Assembly (NCBI RefSeq): GCF_000802305.1
Contig: NZ_JTDK01000010.1
Coordinates: 248,001 to 312,000 of the forward strand
Direction: 5' to 3'
Length of the DNA stretch: 64,000 nucleotides
Source: Microbacterium mangrovi
Lineage (GTDB): Bacteria; Actinomycetota; Actinomycetes; Actinomycetales; Microbacteriaceae
Part shown: one piece after another, positions 25,024 to 34,096 of the stretch
Numbering within the stretch: the stretch's first letter is position 1
Layout: every line of letters starts with the position of its first letter
Position numbers and translations under genes: made by a program
Notes under the pieces: generated by a model
Seen by the model: only the letters and a program-made list of their open reading frames with translations
The model's database searches: none
Told to the model about the DNA's origin: nothing

Positions 25024-25065
25024 AAACACGAAGAGCTCACCCATGCGGGTGGGCTCTTCGTGTTT
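25024..25065 (+). terminator. Intrinsic terminator of tRNA-Glu
   Basis: A 19-bp stem (25024-25042 with 25047-25065, one G-U pair) closes a 4-nt loop and ends in TTT. It starts 5 nt after the CCA end of the tRNA. Confidence 0.9.
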
Positions 25066-25127
25066 CGTCGGCGGGGACGTCCCGCGCGCCGTCCACGCGG
25101 GTGACCGACGCGCGCGATGATGAGTGG

Positions 25128-25826
25128 ATGTCACAGCCGACGGACGCCGCGCGTCGCTTTCCCACCGGGGTGTTCGTCGCGTGTCTGCTGATCGCGGCCG
25201 CCGTCGCGGGGTTCGGGCTCTTCATCGTGGGGCATCCCTCGTGGTCTGCGATCGAGGTGGACGTCGTGCGCGCCGTCAACGCGGCGCACTTCCCGGCGAT
25301 GGATGCCGTGGCCCTGACGATCAACTGGCTCTTCGGCCCCGGCGGGGTGTTCGTCGGCGTCGCGCTGGTGGTCGCGGTCTTCACCCTGACGCGCTCGGCG
25401 TGGTCCGCCACCCGCGCGGCACTCCTCCTGATGCTGCCGTGGGCGGTCGCCGCCCTGATGAAGCGCTTCGTCGGGCGCATGCGCCCGGACCCGTCGCTGA
25501 TGACCCACCTGCTCATCCCCAGTCCGAGGTCCCTGAGCTATCCCAGCGGCCACACGGCGTTCGCCGCCGCCCTCGTCTGCGCGGTGGTGCTGTCGATCGC
25601 GGTCCGGCGTGCGCGGCGCACGACCGCTGTGATCGGCGCCGTGCTGGTGCTTCTGGTCGGCTACTCGCGGGTGTATCTCGGCGTGCACTATCCGTCCGAC
25701 ACGATCGCGTCGATGATCGCGGTCCCGGCTCTGTCTCTGGCGTGCGCCCTGCTGCTCGCCGCGTCAGGCGTGTTCCGTCGCGCCCCGTTCATCGGTTCGC
25801 GCGCCGCGGCGGTGCCGCTCCGGTAG
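25128..25826 (+). CDS. PAP2-family membrane phosphatase
   Basis: 232 residues with six hydrophobic segments. All three PAP2 signature motifs are intact: KRFVGRMRP, SYPSGHT and SRVYLGVHYPSD. It probably dephosphorylates lipid or isoprenoid phosphates at the outer membrane face (phosphatidic acid or undecaprenyl pyrophosphate). The start ATG 25128 has GATGAT 6 nt upstream, a weak leaderless-type signal. Confidence 0.92.
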   Translation: MSQPTDAARRFPTGVFVACLLIAAAVAGFGLFIVGHPSWSAIEVDVVRAVNAAHFPAMDAVALTINWLFGPGGVFVGVALVVAVFTLTRSAWSATRAALLLMLPWAVAALMKRFVGRMRPDPSLMTHLLIPSPRSLSYPSGHTAFAAALVCAVVLSIAVRRARRTTAVIGAVLVLLVGYSRVYLGVHYPSDTIASMIAVPALSLACALLLAASGVFRRAPFIGSRAAAVPLR

Positions 25827-25837
25827 GCTGGTCGCAC

Positions 25838-25925
25838 ACGCAGGGAGTATCCCGTAAACGCGCGTCCGTCATCACGAGCATTCGCTCCGGGCACGCACCG
25901 CCGAGGCGGGGGAGAGACTGACGGA
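25838..25925 (+). ncRNA. yybP-ykoY (manganese) riboswitch
   Basis: The segment upstream of the TerC gene holds the conserved elements of this class in order: GGGAGTA (25843-25849), GTCATCA (25868-25874) and GAGAC (25914-25918). Short complementary flanks (CAG and CTG) close a basal stem. The class senses Mn2+ and often precedes TerC/YkoY membrane proteins. The limits are approximate. Confidence 0.78.
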
Positions 25926-25953
25926 CCCACGGTCGACCCTGCGAAAGGACCCC

Positions 25954-26964
25954 ATGGATTTCGTCATCCCCGTCTGGTTCGAGATCACCTCGATGATCGT
26001 GCTGGTCGCGATCCTCCTCGGCGACCTGCTGCTGATCCTCAAGCGCCCGCACATCCCGTCGATGAAGGAATCGACGCTCTGGGTCGTGTTCTATGTCGCC
26101 CTCGCACTGATCTTCGCGGGGCTCCTGTATGCGGCGACGCAGAGCACGGATGCCGCCACGCAGTTCATCGCCGGATGGCTCACCGAGTACAGCCTCTCGA
26201 TCGACAACCTGTTCGTCTTCGTGCTGCTGATGACCCAGTTCGCGGTGCCCCGCCGCTACCAGCAGGAGGTGCTGATGGTGGGCATCATCATCGCGCTCGT
26301 GCTGCGCGGCATCTTCATCATGCTCGGCGCCGCCCTCATCGAGAACTTCAGCTGGATCTTCTACATCTTCGGGCTGTTCCTGGTCTACACGGCCTGGCGC
26401 CAGGCCTTCCCCGGCAAGGAGGAGGACGACGCGAAGACCGAGACCGGGATCGTGCGGTTCCTGCGGCGCTTCATCGACATCAGCGACGAGTACGACGGCG
26501 CGAAGCTGCGCACGACGGTCAAGGGCAAGAAGATCTGGACGCCCATGATCCTGGTGTTCGTCGCGATCGGATTCACCGACCTGATCTTCGCCATCGACTC
26601 GATCCCGGCGATCTTCGGCATCACGCACAGCGCCTTCATCGTGTTCACCGCGAACCTGTTCGCCCTGATGGGGCTGCGGCAGCTGTACTTCCTGCTGGGC
26701 GGACTCCTCGATCGCCTCCGGTACCTCCACTACGGCATCGCGTTCATCCTCGCGTTCATCGGGGTGAAGCTGTTCCTGCACGCCCTGCACGTCAACGAAC
26801 TGCCGTTCATCAACGGCGGCGAGCCGGTCGAGGGCGCACCGGAGATCTCGACGGCGATGTCCCTGGGCGTCATCGTCCTCTCGATGGTCGTCGCCGCAGT
26901 GGCGAGCGTCCTCGCGGCGCGCAAGGAGAAGCGGGATGAGACGCAGAAGGAGGTCGCTCCCTGA
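25954..26964 (+). CDS. TerC-family membrane protein, probable Mn2+ exporter
   Basis: 336 residues with about eight helices and the TerC core: 'LTEYSLSIDNLFVFVLLM' and 'GFTDLIFAIDSIPAIFGIT', whose Asp residues lie in the membrane. Members behind yybP-ykoY riboswitches are linked to Mn2+ efflux or metallation of exported proteins. GAAAGGA precedes ATG 25954. With the riboswitch just upstream, induction by excess Mn2+ is expected. Confidence 0.92.
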   Translation: MDFVIPVWFEITSMIVLVAILLGDLLLILKRPHIPSMKESTLWVVFYVALALIFAGLLYAATQSTDAATQFIAGWLTEYSLSIDNLFVFVLLMTQFAVPRRYQQEVLMVGIIIALVLRGIFIMLGAALIENFSWIFYIFGLFLVYTAWRQAFPGKEEDDAKTETGIVRFLRRFIDISDEYDGAKLRTTVKGKKIWTPMILVFVAIGFTDLIFAIDSIPAIFGITHSAFIVFTANLFALMGLRQLYFLLGGLLDRLRYLHYGIAFILAFIGVKLFLHALHVNELPFINGGEPVEGAPEISTAMSLGVIVLSMVVAAVASVLAARKEKRDETQKEVAP

Positions 26965-26984
26965 ACGCCTGGTATTCTGACGGA

Positions 26985-27035
26985 ATGCGGATCGCTCGCC
27001 TCCTTCTTAGCGGCCGCGACGGGGCCTCGCTCTGA
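26985..27035 (+). CDS. leu leader peptide (attenuator ORF)
   Basis: A 16-residue [19 protein letters not shown], with three consecutive Leu codons (CTC CTT CTT, 27000-27008), the last two rare in this GC-rich genome. TATTCT (26973-26978) lies exactly 6 nt before the ATG, so transcription probably starts at the ATG and translation is leaderless. The ORF ends inside the loop of a strong hairpin upstream of leuC, the geometry expected for ribosome-mediated attenuation by leucine. Confidence 0.75.
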   Translation: MRIARLLLSGRDGASL

Positions 27036-27052
27036 GCCCTTCCCCGTCGCGG
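27014..27052 (+). promoter_or_regulatory. leuC attenuator hairpin
   Basis: An 11-bp perfect stem (27014-27024 with 27042-27052) encloses a 17-nt loop holding the leader stop codon (27033-27035). A second, weaker hairpin (27064-27068 with 27080-27084) lies nearer leuC. A ribosome stalled at the Leu codons would cover or free the first arm. The absence of a U-tract leaves open whether the control is on transcription or translation. Confidence 0.6.
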
Positions 27053-27114
27053 AGTCTCTCGCGGGCCCACCCACATCTGGGGCCACTGCCCTTCCTGAGG
27101 AGAACGACACACCC

Positions 27115-28572
27115 ATGAGCACTGCGCACGCTGCGACCGAGTCCGAGGGAACGGTCATCCCCGACCGCCCCCGCACGCTCGCCGAGAAGGTCTGGGACGA
27201 CCACGTGGTCGTCAAGGGCGAAGACGGCCAGCCCGACCTCATCTACATCGATCTGCACCTGGTGCACGAGGTGACCAGCCCCCAGGCGTTCGACGGCCTG
27301 CGCGCCGAGAACCGCCCGGTGCGCCGCCTCGACCTCACCATCGCGACCGAGGACCACAACACCCCGACGCTCGAGATCACCAAGCCCATCGCCGACCTCA
27401 CGAGCCGGACGCAGATCGAGACGCTTCGTCGCAACGCCGCGGAATTCGGTGTGCGCCTGCACTCGCTCGGCGACAAGGAGCAGGGCATCGTCCACGTGGT
27501 GGGGCCGCAGCTGGGTCTCACGATGCCGGGCATCACCGTGGTCTGCGGCGACAGCCACACGTCGACCCACGGCGCCTTCGGGGCCATGGCGTTCGGCATC
27601 GGCACCAGCGAGGTCGAGCACGTGCTGGCCACCCAGACGCTGCCCCTGAAGCCGTTCAAGACGATGGCGATCACGGTCGACGGCGAACTGCGCCCCGGCG
27701 TGACCGCGAAAGACATCATCCTGGCCGTCATCGCCAAGATCGGCACCAACGGCGGGCAGGGCTACGTCCTCGAGTACCGCGGCAGCGCCATCCGCTCCCT
27801 CTCGATGGAGGGGCGCATGACCATGTGCAACATGTCGATCGAGGCCGGCGCCCGGGCGGGCATGGTCGCCCCCGACGACACCACGTTCGAGTACCTCAAG
27901 GGGCGTCCGCACGCCCCGCAGGGCCAGGACTGGGACGACGCGGTCGCGTACTGGCGCACGCTGCCCAGCGACGAAGGCGCCGTGTACGACGCCGAGATCT
28001 TCCTCGACGCCGCCGAGCTCGAGCCGTTCGTCACGTGGGGCACCAACCCCGGCCAGGGCGTCTCGCTCTCCCAGTCGGTCCCCGCACCGGACGACTTCGC
28101 CGACGCCAACGACCGGGCCGCCGCCGAGCGCGCGCTCGAGTACATGGACCTCACGCCGGGCACCCCGATGAAGGACATCCCCGTGGATGCCGTCTTCATG
28201 GGCTCGTGCACCAACAGCCGCATCGAGGACCTGCGTGCGTTCGCCTCGATCATCCAGGGCCGCACGAAGGCCGACGGCGTGCGCGTCATGGTCGTGCCGG
28301 GATCGGCCCGGGTGCGCCTGGAGGCCGAGGCCGAAGGCCTCGACAAGGTCTTCACCGACTTCGGGGCGGAGTGGCGCTTCGCCGGATGCTCCATGTGCCT
28401 CGGCATGAACCCCGACCAGCTCGCCCCGGGCGAGCGCTGCGCGTCCACCTCGAACCGCAACTTCGAGGGCCGCCAGGGCAAGGGCGGCCGCACCCACCTG
28501 GTGTCGCCGCTGGTCGCCGCCGCGACCGCGGTGCGCGGCACCCTGTCCAGCCCGAGCGACCTGGAGGCCTGA
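27115..28572 (+). CDS. leuC: 3-isopropylmalate dehydratase large subunit
   Basis: 485 residues, aconitase superfamily. The cluster-binding Cys residues appear in 'GSCTNSR' and '[10 protein letters not shown]', and '[26 protein letters not shown]' is typical of LeuC. With LeuD it isomerises 2-isopropylmalate to 3-isopropylmalate in leucine synthesis, using a [4Fe-4S] cluster. GAGGAG precedes the ATG. It lies behind a leader-peptide attenuator and 1 nt before leuD. Confidence 0.98.
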   Translation: MSTAHAATESEGTVIPDRPRTLAEKVWDDHVVVKGEDGQPDLIYIDLHLVHEVTSPQAFDGLRAENRPVRRLDLTIATEDHNTPTLEITKPIADLTSRTQIETLRRNAAEFGVRLHSLGDKEQGIVHVVGPQLGLTMPGITVVCGDSHTSTHGAFGAMAFGIGTSEVEHVLATQTLPLKPFKTMAITVDGELRPGVTAKDIILAVIAKIGTNGGQGYVLEYRGSAIRSLSMEGRMTMCNMSIEAGARAGMVAPDDTTFEYLKGRPHAPQGQDWDDAVAYWRTLPSDEGAVYDAEIFLDAAELEPFVTWGTNPGQGVSLSQSVPAPDDFADANDRAAAERALEYMDLTPGTPMKDIPVDAVFMGSCTNSRIEDLRAFASIIQGRTKADGVRVMVVPGSARVRLEAEAEGLDKVFTDFGAEWRFAGCSMCLGMNPDQLAPGERCASTSNRNFEGRQGKGGRTHLVSPLVAAATAVRGTLSSPSDLEA

Positions 28573-28573
28573 C

Positions 28574-29185
28574 ATGGAGAAGTTCACCACGCACACCGGT
28601 GTCGCCGTTCCGCTGCGCCGCTCGGCCGTCGACACCGACCAGATCATCCCGGCGGTCTACCTGAAGCGGGTCACCAAGACCGGTTTCGAGGACGCCCTGT
28701 TCGCCAATTGGCGCCAGGACCCGGACTTCATCCTCAACCAGCAGCCGTACGCGCGCGGCTCGGTGCTGATCGCCGGTCCCGACTTCGGCACCGGCTCGAG
28801 CCGCGAACACGCCGTGTGGGCTCTGCGCGACTACGGCTTCAAGGCGGTGCTGAGCCCCAAGTTCGCGGACATCTTCCGCGGGAACGCGGGCAAACAGGGT
28901 CTCGTGACCGGTGTCGTGTCCGACGCCGACGTCGAGCGACTCTGGACCGCGATCGAGGCGAACCCGGGCGTGGAGGCGACCATCGACCTCGAGGCGCGCG
29001 AAGCCGCTGTCGGCGACATCCGGGTTCCATTCGAGATCGACGATTACACTAGGTGGCGGCTGCTCGAAGGGCTCGACGACATCGGCCTGACGCTCCGCAA
29101 CGAAGACAAGATCGCGGAGTTCGAAGCACGCCGTGAAAACTGGCGGCCGCGTACCCTGCCGGTTCCGCCCGTGACCGCTTCCTGA
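28574..29185 (+). CDS. leuD: 3-isopropylmalate dehydratase small subunit
   Basis: 203 residues. The swivel-domain motifs '[14 protein letters not shown]' and '[17 protein letters not shown]' are typical of LeuD. It starts one base after the leuC stop, so the subunits are coupled in one operon. Confidence 0.98.
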   Translation: MEKFTTHTGVAVPLRRSAVDTDQIIPAVYLKRVTKTGFEDALFANWRQDPDFILNQQPYARGSVLIAGPDFGTGSSREHAVWALRDYGFKAVLSPKFADIFRGNAGKQGLVTGVVSDADVERLWTAIEANPGVEATIDLEAREAAVGDIRVPFEIDDYTRWRLLEGLDDIGLTLRNEDKIAEFEARRENWRPRTLPVPPVTAS

Positions 29186-29209
29186 ATCCGACATAGTGAG
29201 GCAGACTGC

Positions 29210-30574
29210 ATGACACTCCTGAACGACATCGTTTCCGCAGACGGTCGCAAGGGAGGGTCGGGCGAGACCCTCGCCATCCGCGGCGGCCGGCCGCTGCGCG
29301 GACGCGTCGAGGTGAAGGGGGCGAAGAACCTCGTCACCAAGGCGATGGTGGCCGCGATCCTCGGCGAGAGCCCGAGCATCCTGCGCGACGTGCCCGACAT
29401 CAGCGACGTCGCCGTCGTGCGGTCGCTCCTCGAGGTGCACGGCGTGCACGTCACGGATGCCGATGAGCCCGGCGCATTCGTGCTCGACCCGGCGGAGGTC
29501 GAGTCGGCGCACTTCGAGGAGATCGACGCGCACGCCGGTGCCTCCCGCATCCCGATCCTGTTCTGCGGACCGCTGCTGCACCGCCTGGGTCAGGCGTTCA
29601 TCCCCGACCTCGGCGGATGCCGCATCGGCGACCGCCCGATCGACTTCCACCTCGATGCCCTCCGCAAGTTCGGCGCGGTGGTCGAGAAGCTGCCCAGCGG
29701 CATCCGCCTCTCCGCACCGAACGGCCTGCACGGCGCCAACATCCATCTTCCGTACCCGAGCGTCGGCGCCACCGAGCAGGTGCTGCTGACCGCGGTGCGG
29801 GCGGCCGGTGTGACGGAGCTGCGCAACGCCGCCATCGAGCCCGAGATCATGGACCTGATCGCGGTGCTGCAGAAGATGGGCGCGATCATCTCCTACGAGC
29901 CCAACCGCGTCATCCTCATCGAGGGCGTCGACCGGCTCCGCGGCTACGACCACCGCGCGATCTTCGATCGCAACGAGGCGGCCAGCTGGGCGTGCGCGGC
30001 GCTCGCGACCGACGGCGAGATCTTCGTCGGCGGCGCGAAGCAGCAGGAGATGCTCACGTTCCTGAACGTGGTGCGCAAGGTCGGCGGCGACTTCGAGATC
30101 CACGAGGACGGCATCCTCTTCCGCCGCGGCGGCGAGCTCAAGCCCGTCATCGTCGAGACCGACGTGCACCCCGGGTTCATGACCGACTGGCAGCAGCCGC
30201 TCATCGTGGCGCTCACCCAGGCCACCGGCGAGTCCATCGTGCATGAGACGGTCTACGAGAACCGGTTCGGGTTCACGCAGGCGCTCGTGCAGATGGGCGC
30301 GGACATCGTGGTGCACCCGCACGGACTCCAGGAGGGTCCCCGGCGGGTGCCGCGTCGCAACCTCGAGCAGGCGGCGGTCATCAACGGCCCGACCCCGCTG
30401 CACGGCGCCGACATCACCGTGCCCGACCTCCGCGGCGGCTACAGCCATGTCATCGCGGCGCTCACCGCCGAGGGGGAGTCGATCGTGCGCAACGTGGGCA
30501 TCATCAGCCGCGGTTACGAGAAGCTGTTCGACAAGCTCGCAGCCCTCGGCGCCGACTTCGACGTCCTCGGGTGA
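29210..30574 (+). CDS. murA: UDP-N-acetylglucosamine 1-carboxyvinyltransferase
   Basis: 454 residues. MurA transfers enolpyruvate from PEP to UDP-GlcNAc, the first committed step of peptidoglycan synthesis. The catalytic Cys is present in 'DLGGCRIGDRPIDFHL', so this enzyme should be of the fosfomycin-sensitive type. An N-terminal extension of about 20 residues precedes 'LAIRGGRPLRGRVEVKGAKN'. It follows leuD by 24 nt and overlaps plsC by 4 nt. Confidence 0.96.
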   Translation: MTLLNDIVSADGRKGGSGETLAIRGGRPLRGRVEVKGAKNLVTKAMVAAILGESPSILRDVPDISDVAVVRSLLEVHGVHVTDADEPGAFVLDPAEVESAHFEEIDAHAGASRIPILFCGPLLHRLGQAFIPDLGGCRIGDRPIDFHLDALRKFGAVVEKLPSGIRLSAPNGLHGANIHLPYPSVGATEQVLLTAVRAAGVTELRNAAIEPEIMDLIAVLQKMGAIISYEPNRVILIEGVDRLRGYDHRAIFDRNEAASWACAALATDGEIFVGGAKQQEMLTFLNVVRKVGGDFEIHEDGILFRRGGELKPVIVETDVHPGFMTDWQQPLIVALTQATGESIVHETVYENRFGFTQALVQMGADIVVHPHGLQEGPRRVPRRNLEQAAVINGPTPLHGADITVPDLRGGYSHVIAALTAEGESIVRNVGIISRGYEKLFDKLAALGADFDVLG

Positions 30575-31341
30575 CGCCGGTGTCCCGCTCGCTGCGCGCC
30601 TCGGAGGAGAAGACCCGTCCGAGCGTCTTCTGGGTGCTGGCCGCGGTGGTGGTGCCGATCATCGGCATCTTCACGCGCGTCCGGGTGATCGGCGCCGAGA
30701 AGCTTCCGCGCGAGGGGGCGTACGTCCTGGCTCCCAACCATCACAGCGAAATCGATCCCCTGATCGTCGCCCTCGCGGTGTGGCGGGCCGGGCGCGCGCC
30801 GCGCTTCATGGCGAAGGAGAGCCTGTTCAAGGTGCCGGTGCTCGGCTGGGCGCTGCGCGCCACGGGCATGGTTCCGGTGGCGCGGGCGACGACCGCCGCC
30901 GCCGCTCGGCAGACGATCGCCACGTCACGCGAGCTGGTGCAGCACGGCCGCGGCGTCATCGTGTACCCCGAGGGCACGCTCACGCGCGACCCCGACCTCT
31001 GGCCGATGCGCGGCAAGAGCGGTGCCGTGCGGCTCGCGATGATCGGCGACATCCCGCTGATCCCGATGGCGCAGTGGGGCGCGCAGGAGCTCCTGCCGCG
31101 CTACGGCAAGCTGAGCCTGTGGCCGCTGCGCAAGCGCATGACCGTGGTGATCGGCGACGCGGTCGACCTGTCCGCGTACCGGTCCGCGCCGAAGACCCCG
31201 GCAGCCCTGGCCGAGGCCACGACCCTCGTCATGGACGCCATCGCCGAACTGCTGTCGGGCATCCGCGGCATCCCCGCTCCCAAGGAGCGCTGGGATCCTG
31301 CCGCGCACGGCCAGAAAGAGACGGGCCGGCTTGACTCCTAG
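30571..31341 (+). CDS. 1-acylglycerol-3-phosphate acyltransferase family (PlsC-like)
   Basis: 256 residues. The acyltransferase motifs 'NHHSEIDPLI' (HX4D) and 'VYPEGTLTRD' are intact, with an N-terminal hydrophobic anchor (VFWVLAAVVVPIIGIF). It probably makes phosphatidic acid from lysophosphatidic acid. The GTG start overlaps the murA stop (GTGA). The end overlaps the gpsA start by 11 nt, joining lipid-backbone and acylation steps in one operon. Confidence 0.92.
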   Translation: MTPVSRSLRASEEKTRPSVFWVLAAVVVPIIGIFTRVRVIGAEKLPREGAYVLAPNHHSEIDPLIVALAVWRAGRAPRFMAKESLFKVPVLGWALRATGMVPVARATTAAAARQTIATSRELVQHGRGVIVYPEGTLTRDPDLWPMRGKSGAVRLAMIGDIPLIPMAQWGAQELLPRYGKLSLWPLRKRMTVVIGDAVDLSAYRSAPKTPAALAEATTLVMDAIAELLSGIRGIPAPKERWDPAAHGQKETGRLDS

Positions 31342-32458
31342 GCATGAACCCCTGCCGCGGGTCGTGGTTCTCGGCGCAGGCAGCTGGGGCACCACCTTCG
31401 GCAAGATCCTCGCCGACGGAGGCGCGGACGTGGTGATGTGGGCCCGTCGGCCCGAACTCGCGCACGAGATCAACGAGGCCAAGCGCAACAGCAAGTATCT
31501 GCCGGGCATCAACCTGCCGCGCACCATGACCGCGACCTCGAGCCTCAAAGAGGCGCTCGACGGCGCGGAGCAGATCTACCTCTCGATCCCCAGCCAGCAG
31601 GTGCGGACGAGCCTCAAGCCCCTGCGGCCGCTCATCGCCTCGTCGGATGCCCCGATCGTCTCCCTCATGAAGGGCGTGGAGCGGCGCACCGGCCTGCGGA
31701 TGAGTCAGGTCATCGAGCAGGAGCTGCGCTGCGACCCGGGACGAGTCGCCGTCGCATCCGGACCGAACCTCGCGCTGGAGATCGCGCGCGAGCAGCCGAC
31801 CGCCGCGGTCATCTCGTCGGTGAGCCAGGAGACCGCGGATGCCGTCGCCCGCCGGGCGCGCAACACGTACTTCCGCACGTTCGTGAACACCGATGTCATC
31901 GGAACCGAGTTCGGCGGGGTCCTGAAGAACCTGATCGCGGTGGCCATCGGAATCGTGGACGGCGTCGGGTACGGCGAGAACACGAAGGCATCCATCGTCA
32001 CGCGCGGCCTCGTGGAGATGACCGACTTCGCCGTCGCGCAGGGCGCACACCCCGAGACGCTGCAGGGACTGGCGGGGCTGGGCGACCTGATCGCGACGTG
32101 CCAGTCGCCACTCAGCCGCAACAACACCGCCGGGCGCCTGCTCGGTCAGGGGTACAGCTTCCAGGACGTGGTCAAGCGCATGGAGCAGACGGCGGAGGGG
32201 CTGGCCTCGGTCGCCCCCATCCTGCAGCTGGCCCGCGCGGCGGGTGTGCACATGCCGATCGTCGAGCAGGTCAAGATGGTGCTCGACGGCACGATGAACC
32301 CGCGGGACATCGCCCCGCATCTGACGACGGACGACGACACCCCGCAGGGGGAGAGGACGCAGAATGGACAAGCCGGTGGTGGCGGTGCTCTTTGGAGGTC
32401 GCTCCAGCGAACACTCGATCAGCTCCGCAACAGCGGGAGGCGTGCTCCGCGCGATTGA
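31331..32458 (+). CDS. gpsA: Glycerol-3-phosphate dehydrogenase [NAD(P)+]
   Basis: 375 residues from a TTG start. The N-terminal Rossmann motif is GAGSWGTTFGKIL, and the catalytic Lys lies in 'GGVLKNLIAVAIGIVDG'. It reduces dihydroxyacetone phosphate to sn-glycerol-3-phosphate for phospholipids. The family usually ends soon after 'DIAPHLTTDD'; here the frame continues for about 40 residues, and the last 95 nt overlap ddl in another frame. The tail is probably dispensable. Confidence 0.96.
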   Translation: MTPRHEPLPRVVVLGAGSWGTTFGKILADGGADVVMWARRPELAHEINEAKRNSKYLPGINLPRTMTATSSLKEALDGAEQIYLSIPSQQVRTSLKPLRPLIASSDAPIVSLMKGVERRTGLRMSQVIEQELRCDPGRVAVASGPNLALEIAREQPTAAVISSVSQETADAVARRARNTYFRTFVNTDVIGTEFGGVLKNLIAVAIGIVDGVGYGENTKASIVTRGLVEMTDFAVAQGAHPETLQGLAGLGDLIATCQSPLSRNNTAGRLLGQGYSFQDVVKRMEQTAEGLASVAPILQLARAAGVHMPIVEQVKMVLDGTMNPRDIAPHLTTDDDTPQGERTQNGQAGGGGALWRSLQRTLDQLRNSGRRAPRD

Positions 32459-33464
32459 CCGCGAGCGGTTCCGCGTCGTCCCGGTCGGCCTCACCCGCGA
32501 GGGCGCGTTCGTCCTCGAGGAGGACGACCCGGCGAAGTTCGCGCTCGACCCGGCGCACATGCCCGAGGTCGTCGACAACGGCACGCGCGTCATCTGGCCG
32601 GAGGCATCCGGCGTGCGTGACCTCCGCGTCCGCGAGGTCGACGGCACGGTGCGCACGATCGGGCCGCTCGATGTGGTGCTGCCCATCCTGCACGGCGCGC
32701 ACGGCGAGGACGGCACGATCCAGGGCTTCTTCGACACCCTGGAGGTGCCGTACGCCGGCGGCGGCGTGCTCGACTCTGCGGTCTGCATGGACAAGCACTT
32801 CATGAAGGTGGCTCTGCAGGCGGCCGGTGTCGCGGTGTCCGACTGGGTCACCGTGCGGCGAGGCATCAGCACCGAGGAGGCCGCGGCCCGGGCGTCGCGC
32901 CTGCCGCTGCCGTGGTTCGTGAAGCCCGCTCGCGCCGGCTCGAGCGTGGGCGTCTCGAAGGTGCACGACCTGTCCGAGTTGGATGCCGCACTGCAGGTGG
33001 CCTTCGCGGAGGACGACAAGGTGCTCATCGAGGAGGGCATCGCCGGCCGGGAGGTCGAAGTCGGTGTGCTGGAGACGCCCGGTGCCGAGGCGCGCGTCTC
33101 GCTCCCGGGCGAGATCGTGCTCACGACGCGCGAGTTCTACGACTTCGAAGGCAAGTACCTGGGCGGCGACGGAGTCGAGGTCGTCTGCCCGGCGGCGCTC
33201 ACCGACGCCGAGATCCAGGCGGTGCAGCGGGCGGCGCTGCAGGCGTTCGAGGCCGTGGACGGCCAGGGTCTCGCACGGGTGGACTTCTTCGTGACCGAGT
33301 CGGGCCCGGTGGTCAACGAGCTCAACACGATGCCCGGCTTCACGCCGATCTCGATGTTCCCCAAGTGCTGGATCGCATCGGGGATGACCTATTCCGACCT
33401 GATCTCCGACCTCATCGACACGGCCCTCAGCCGCGCCGGCGTTCCCGTTCTCAGCCGAGCCTGA
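32364..33464 (+). CDS. ddl: D-alanine--D-alanine ligase
   Basis: 366 residues with the Ddl start 'VVAVLFGGRSSEHSIS', the ATP-grasp region 'WFVKPARAGSSVGVSKV' and the C-terminal metal site 'RVDFFVTESGPVVNELNTMPGFT'. It makes the D-Ala-D-Ala dipeptide for peptidoglycan. The start lies 95 nt inside gpsA, preceded by GGGGGAGAGG, so translation is coupled. Confidence 0.97.
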   Translation: MDKPVVAVLFGGRSSEHSISSATAGGVLRAIDRERFRVVPVGLTREGAFVLEEDDPAKFALDPAHMPEVVDNGTRVIWPEASGVRDLRVREVDGTVRTIGPLDVVLPILHGAHGEDGTIQGFFDTLEVPYAGGGVLDSAVCMDKHFMKVALQAAGVAVSDWVTVRRGISTEEAAARASRLPLPWFVKPARAGSSVGVSKVHDLSELDAALQVAFAEDDKVLIEEGIAGREVEVGVLETPGAEARVSLPGEIVLTTREFYDFEGKYLGGDGVEVVCPAALTDAEIQAVQRAALQAFEAVDGQGLARVDFFVTESGPVVNELNTMPGFTPISMFPKCWIASGMTYSDLISDLIDTALSRAGVPVLSRA

Positions 33465-33482
33465 CGCGTCCGCGCGGCGGCG

Positions 33483-34007
33483 TCAGCTGTTCGTCGCGGG
33501 GTTCGTGCACTGCGCGGTCTGCCTGGTGTCCTGCGCGACGAGCCGGCCCACCGTGTCGAGCACCTCGTTCGGGTCGACGCCGCTGCCGGCGCTGCTGTCG
33601 AGGAACAGCTGGACGGCCGGCGTGCGACCGTACGTCGTCACGGTGAGCTTGGGCGTCTTGGAGGAGTCGACGATCCAGTCGACGCCGCCGATGCTCACGC
33701 ACTTGAGTGTCGTGGGGCCGGGCGGGGTGACGCCGCACGCGAGGATGATGGTGGCCGGGTTGCCCCAGGCCGCGGTCGACTGCGCGTCGGTCCAGCGCCG
33801 GTCCTGCCCGCCGAGCGTGCCGCCGGACAGGGCGGTGAGGTCGGTCATCACCTCGGCGCAGCGCGGGTCGTCGGCGTGCGGGGGCGGGTTCAGTGAGATC
33901 GTCGCGGCGCATCCGGCGAGACCTGCCGCCAGCACCACCGCCCCGACGACGGACGCGGAGATGCGCAGGGCGCGACGGGAACGGGCCGAGGGGCGCAGGG
34001 AGGTCAC
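33483..34007 (-). CDS. DUF3515 lipoprotein
   Basis: 174 residues from GTG. A basic N-terminus, a hydrophobic stretch and a lipobox (LAGC, about residues 27-30) mark it as a lipoprotein. The rest matches DUF3515 (CGVTPPGPTTLKC; WIVD...PAVQLFLD). The role is unknown. TACGCT (34019-34014, minus strand) is 6 nt before the GTG, a leaderless-type start that rules out the longer upstream frame. It is divergent from thiL and convergent with ddl. Confidence 0.85.
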   Translation of the reverse strand: MTSLRPSARSRRALRISASVVGAVVLAAGLAGCAATISLNPPPHADDPRCAEVMTDLTALSGGTLGGQDRRWTDAQSTAAWGNPATIILACGVTPPGPTTLKCVSIGGVDWIVDSSKTPKLTVTTYGRTPAVQLFLDSSAGSGVDPNEVLDTVGRLVAQDTRQTAQCTNPATNS

Positions 34008-34096
34008 CGATCCAGCGTACGGCGCGGTCGGCTGAGACACCGCCGAGTGGACCGACCGGCGCAGCGAGCCGACGCGGGCCCGATACGGTGGAATCC

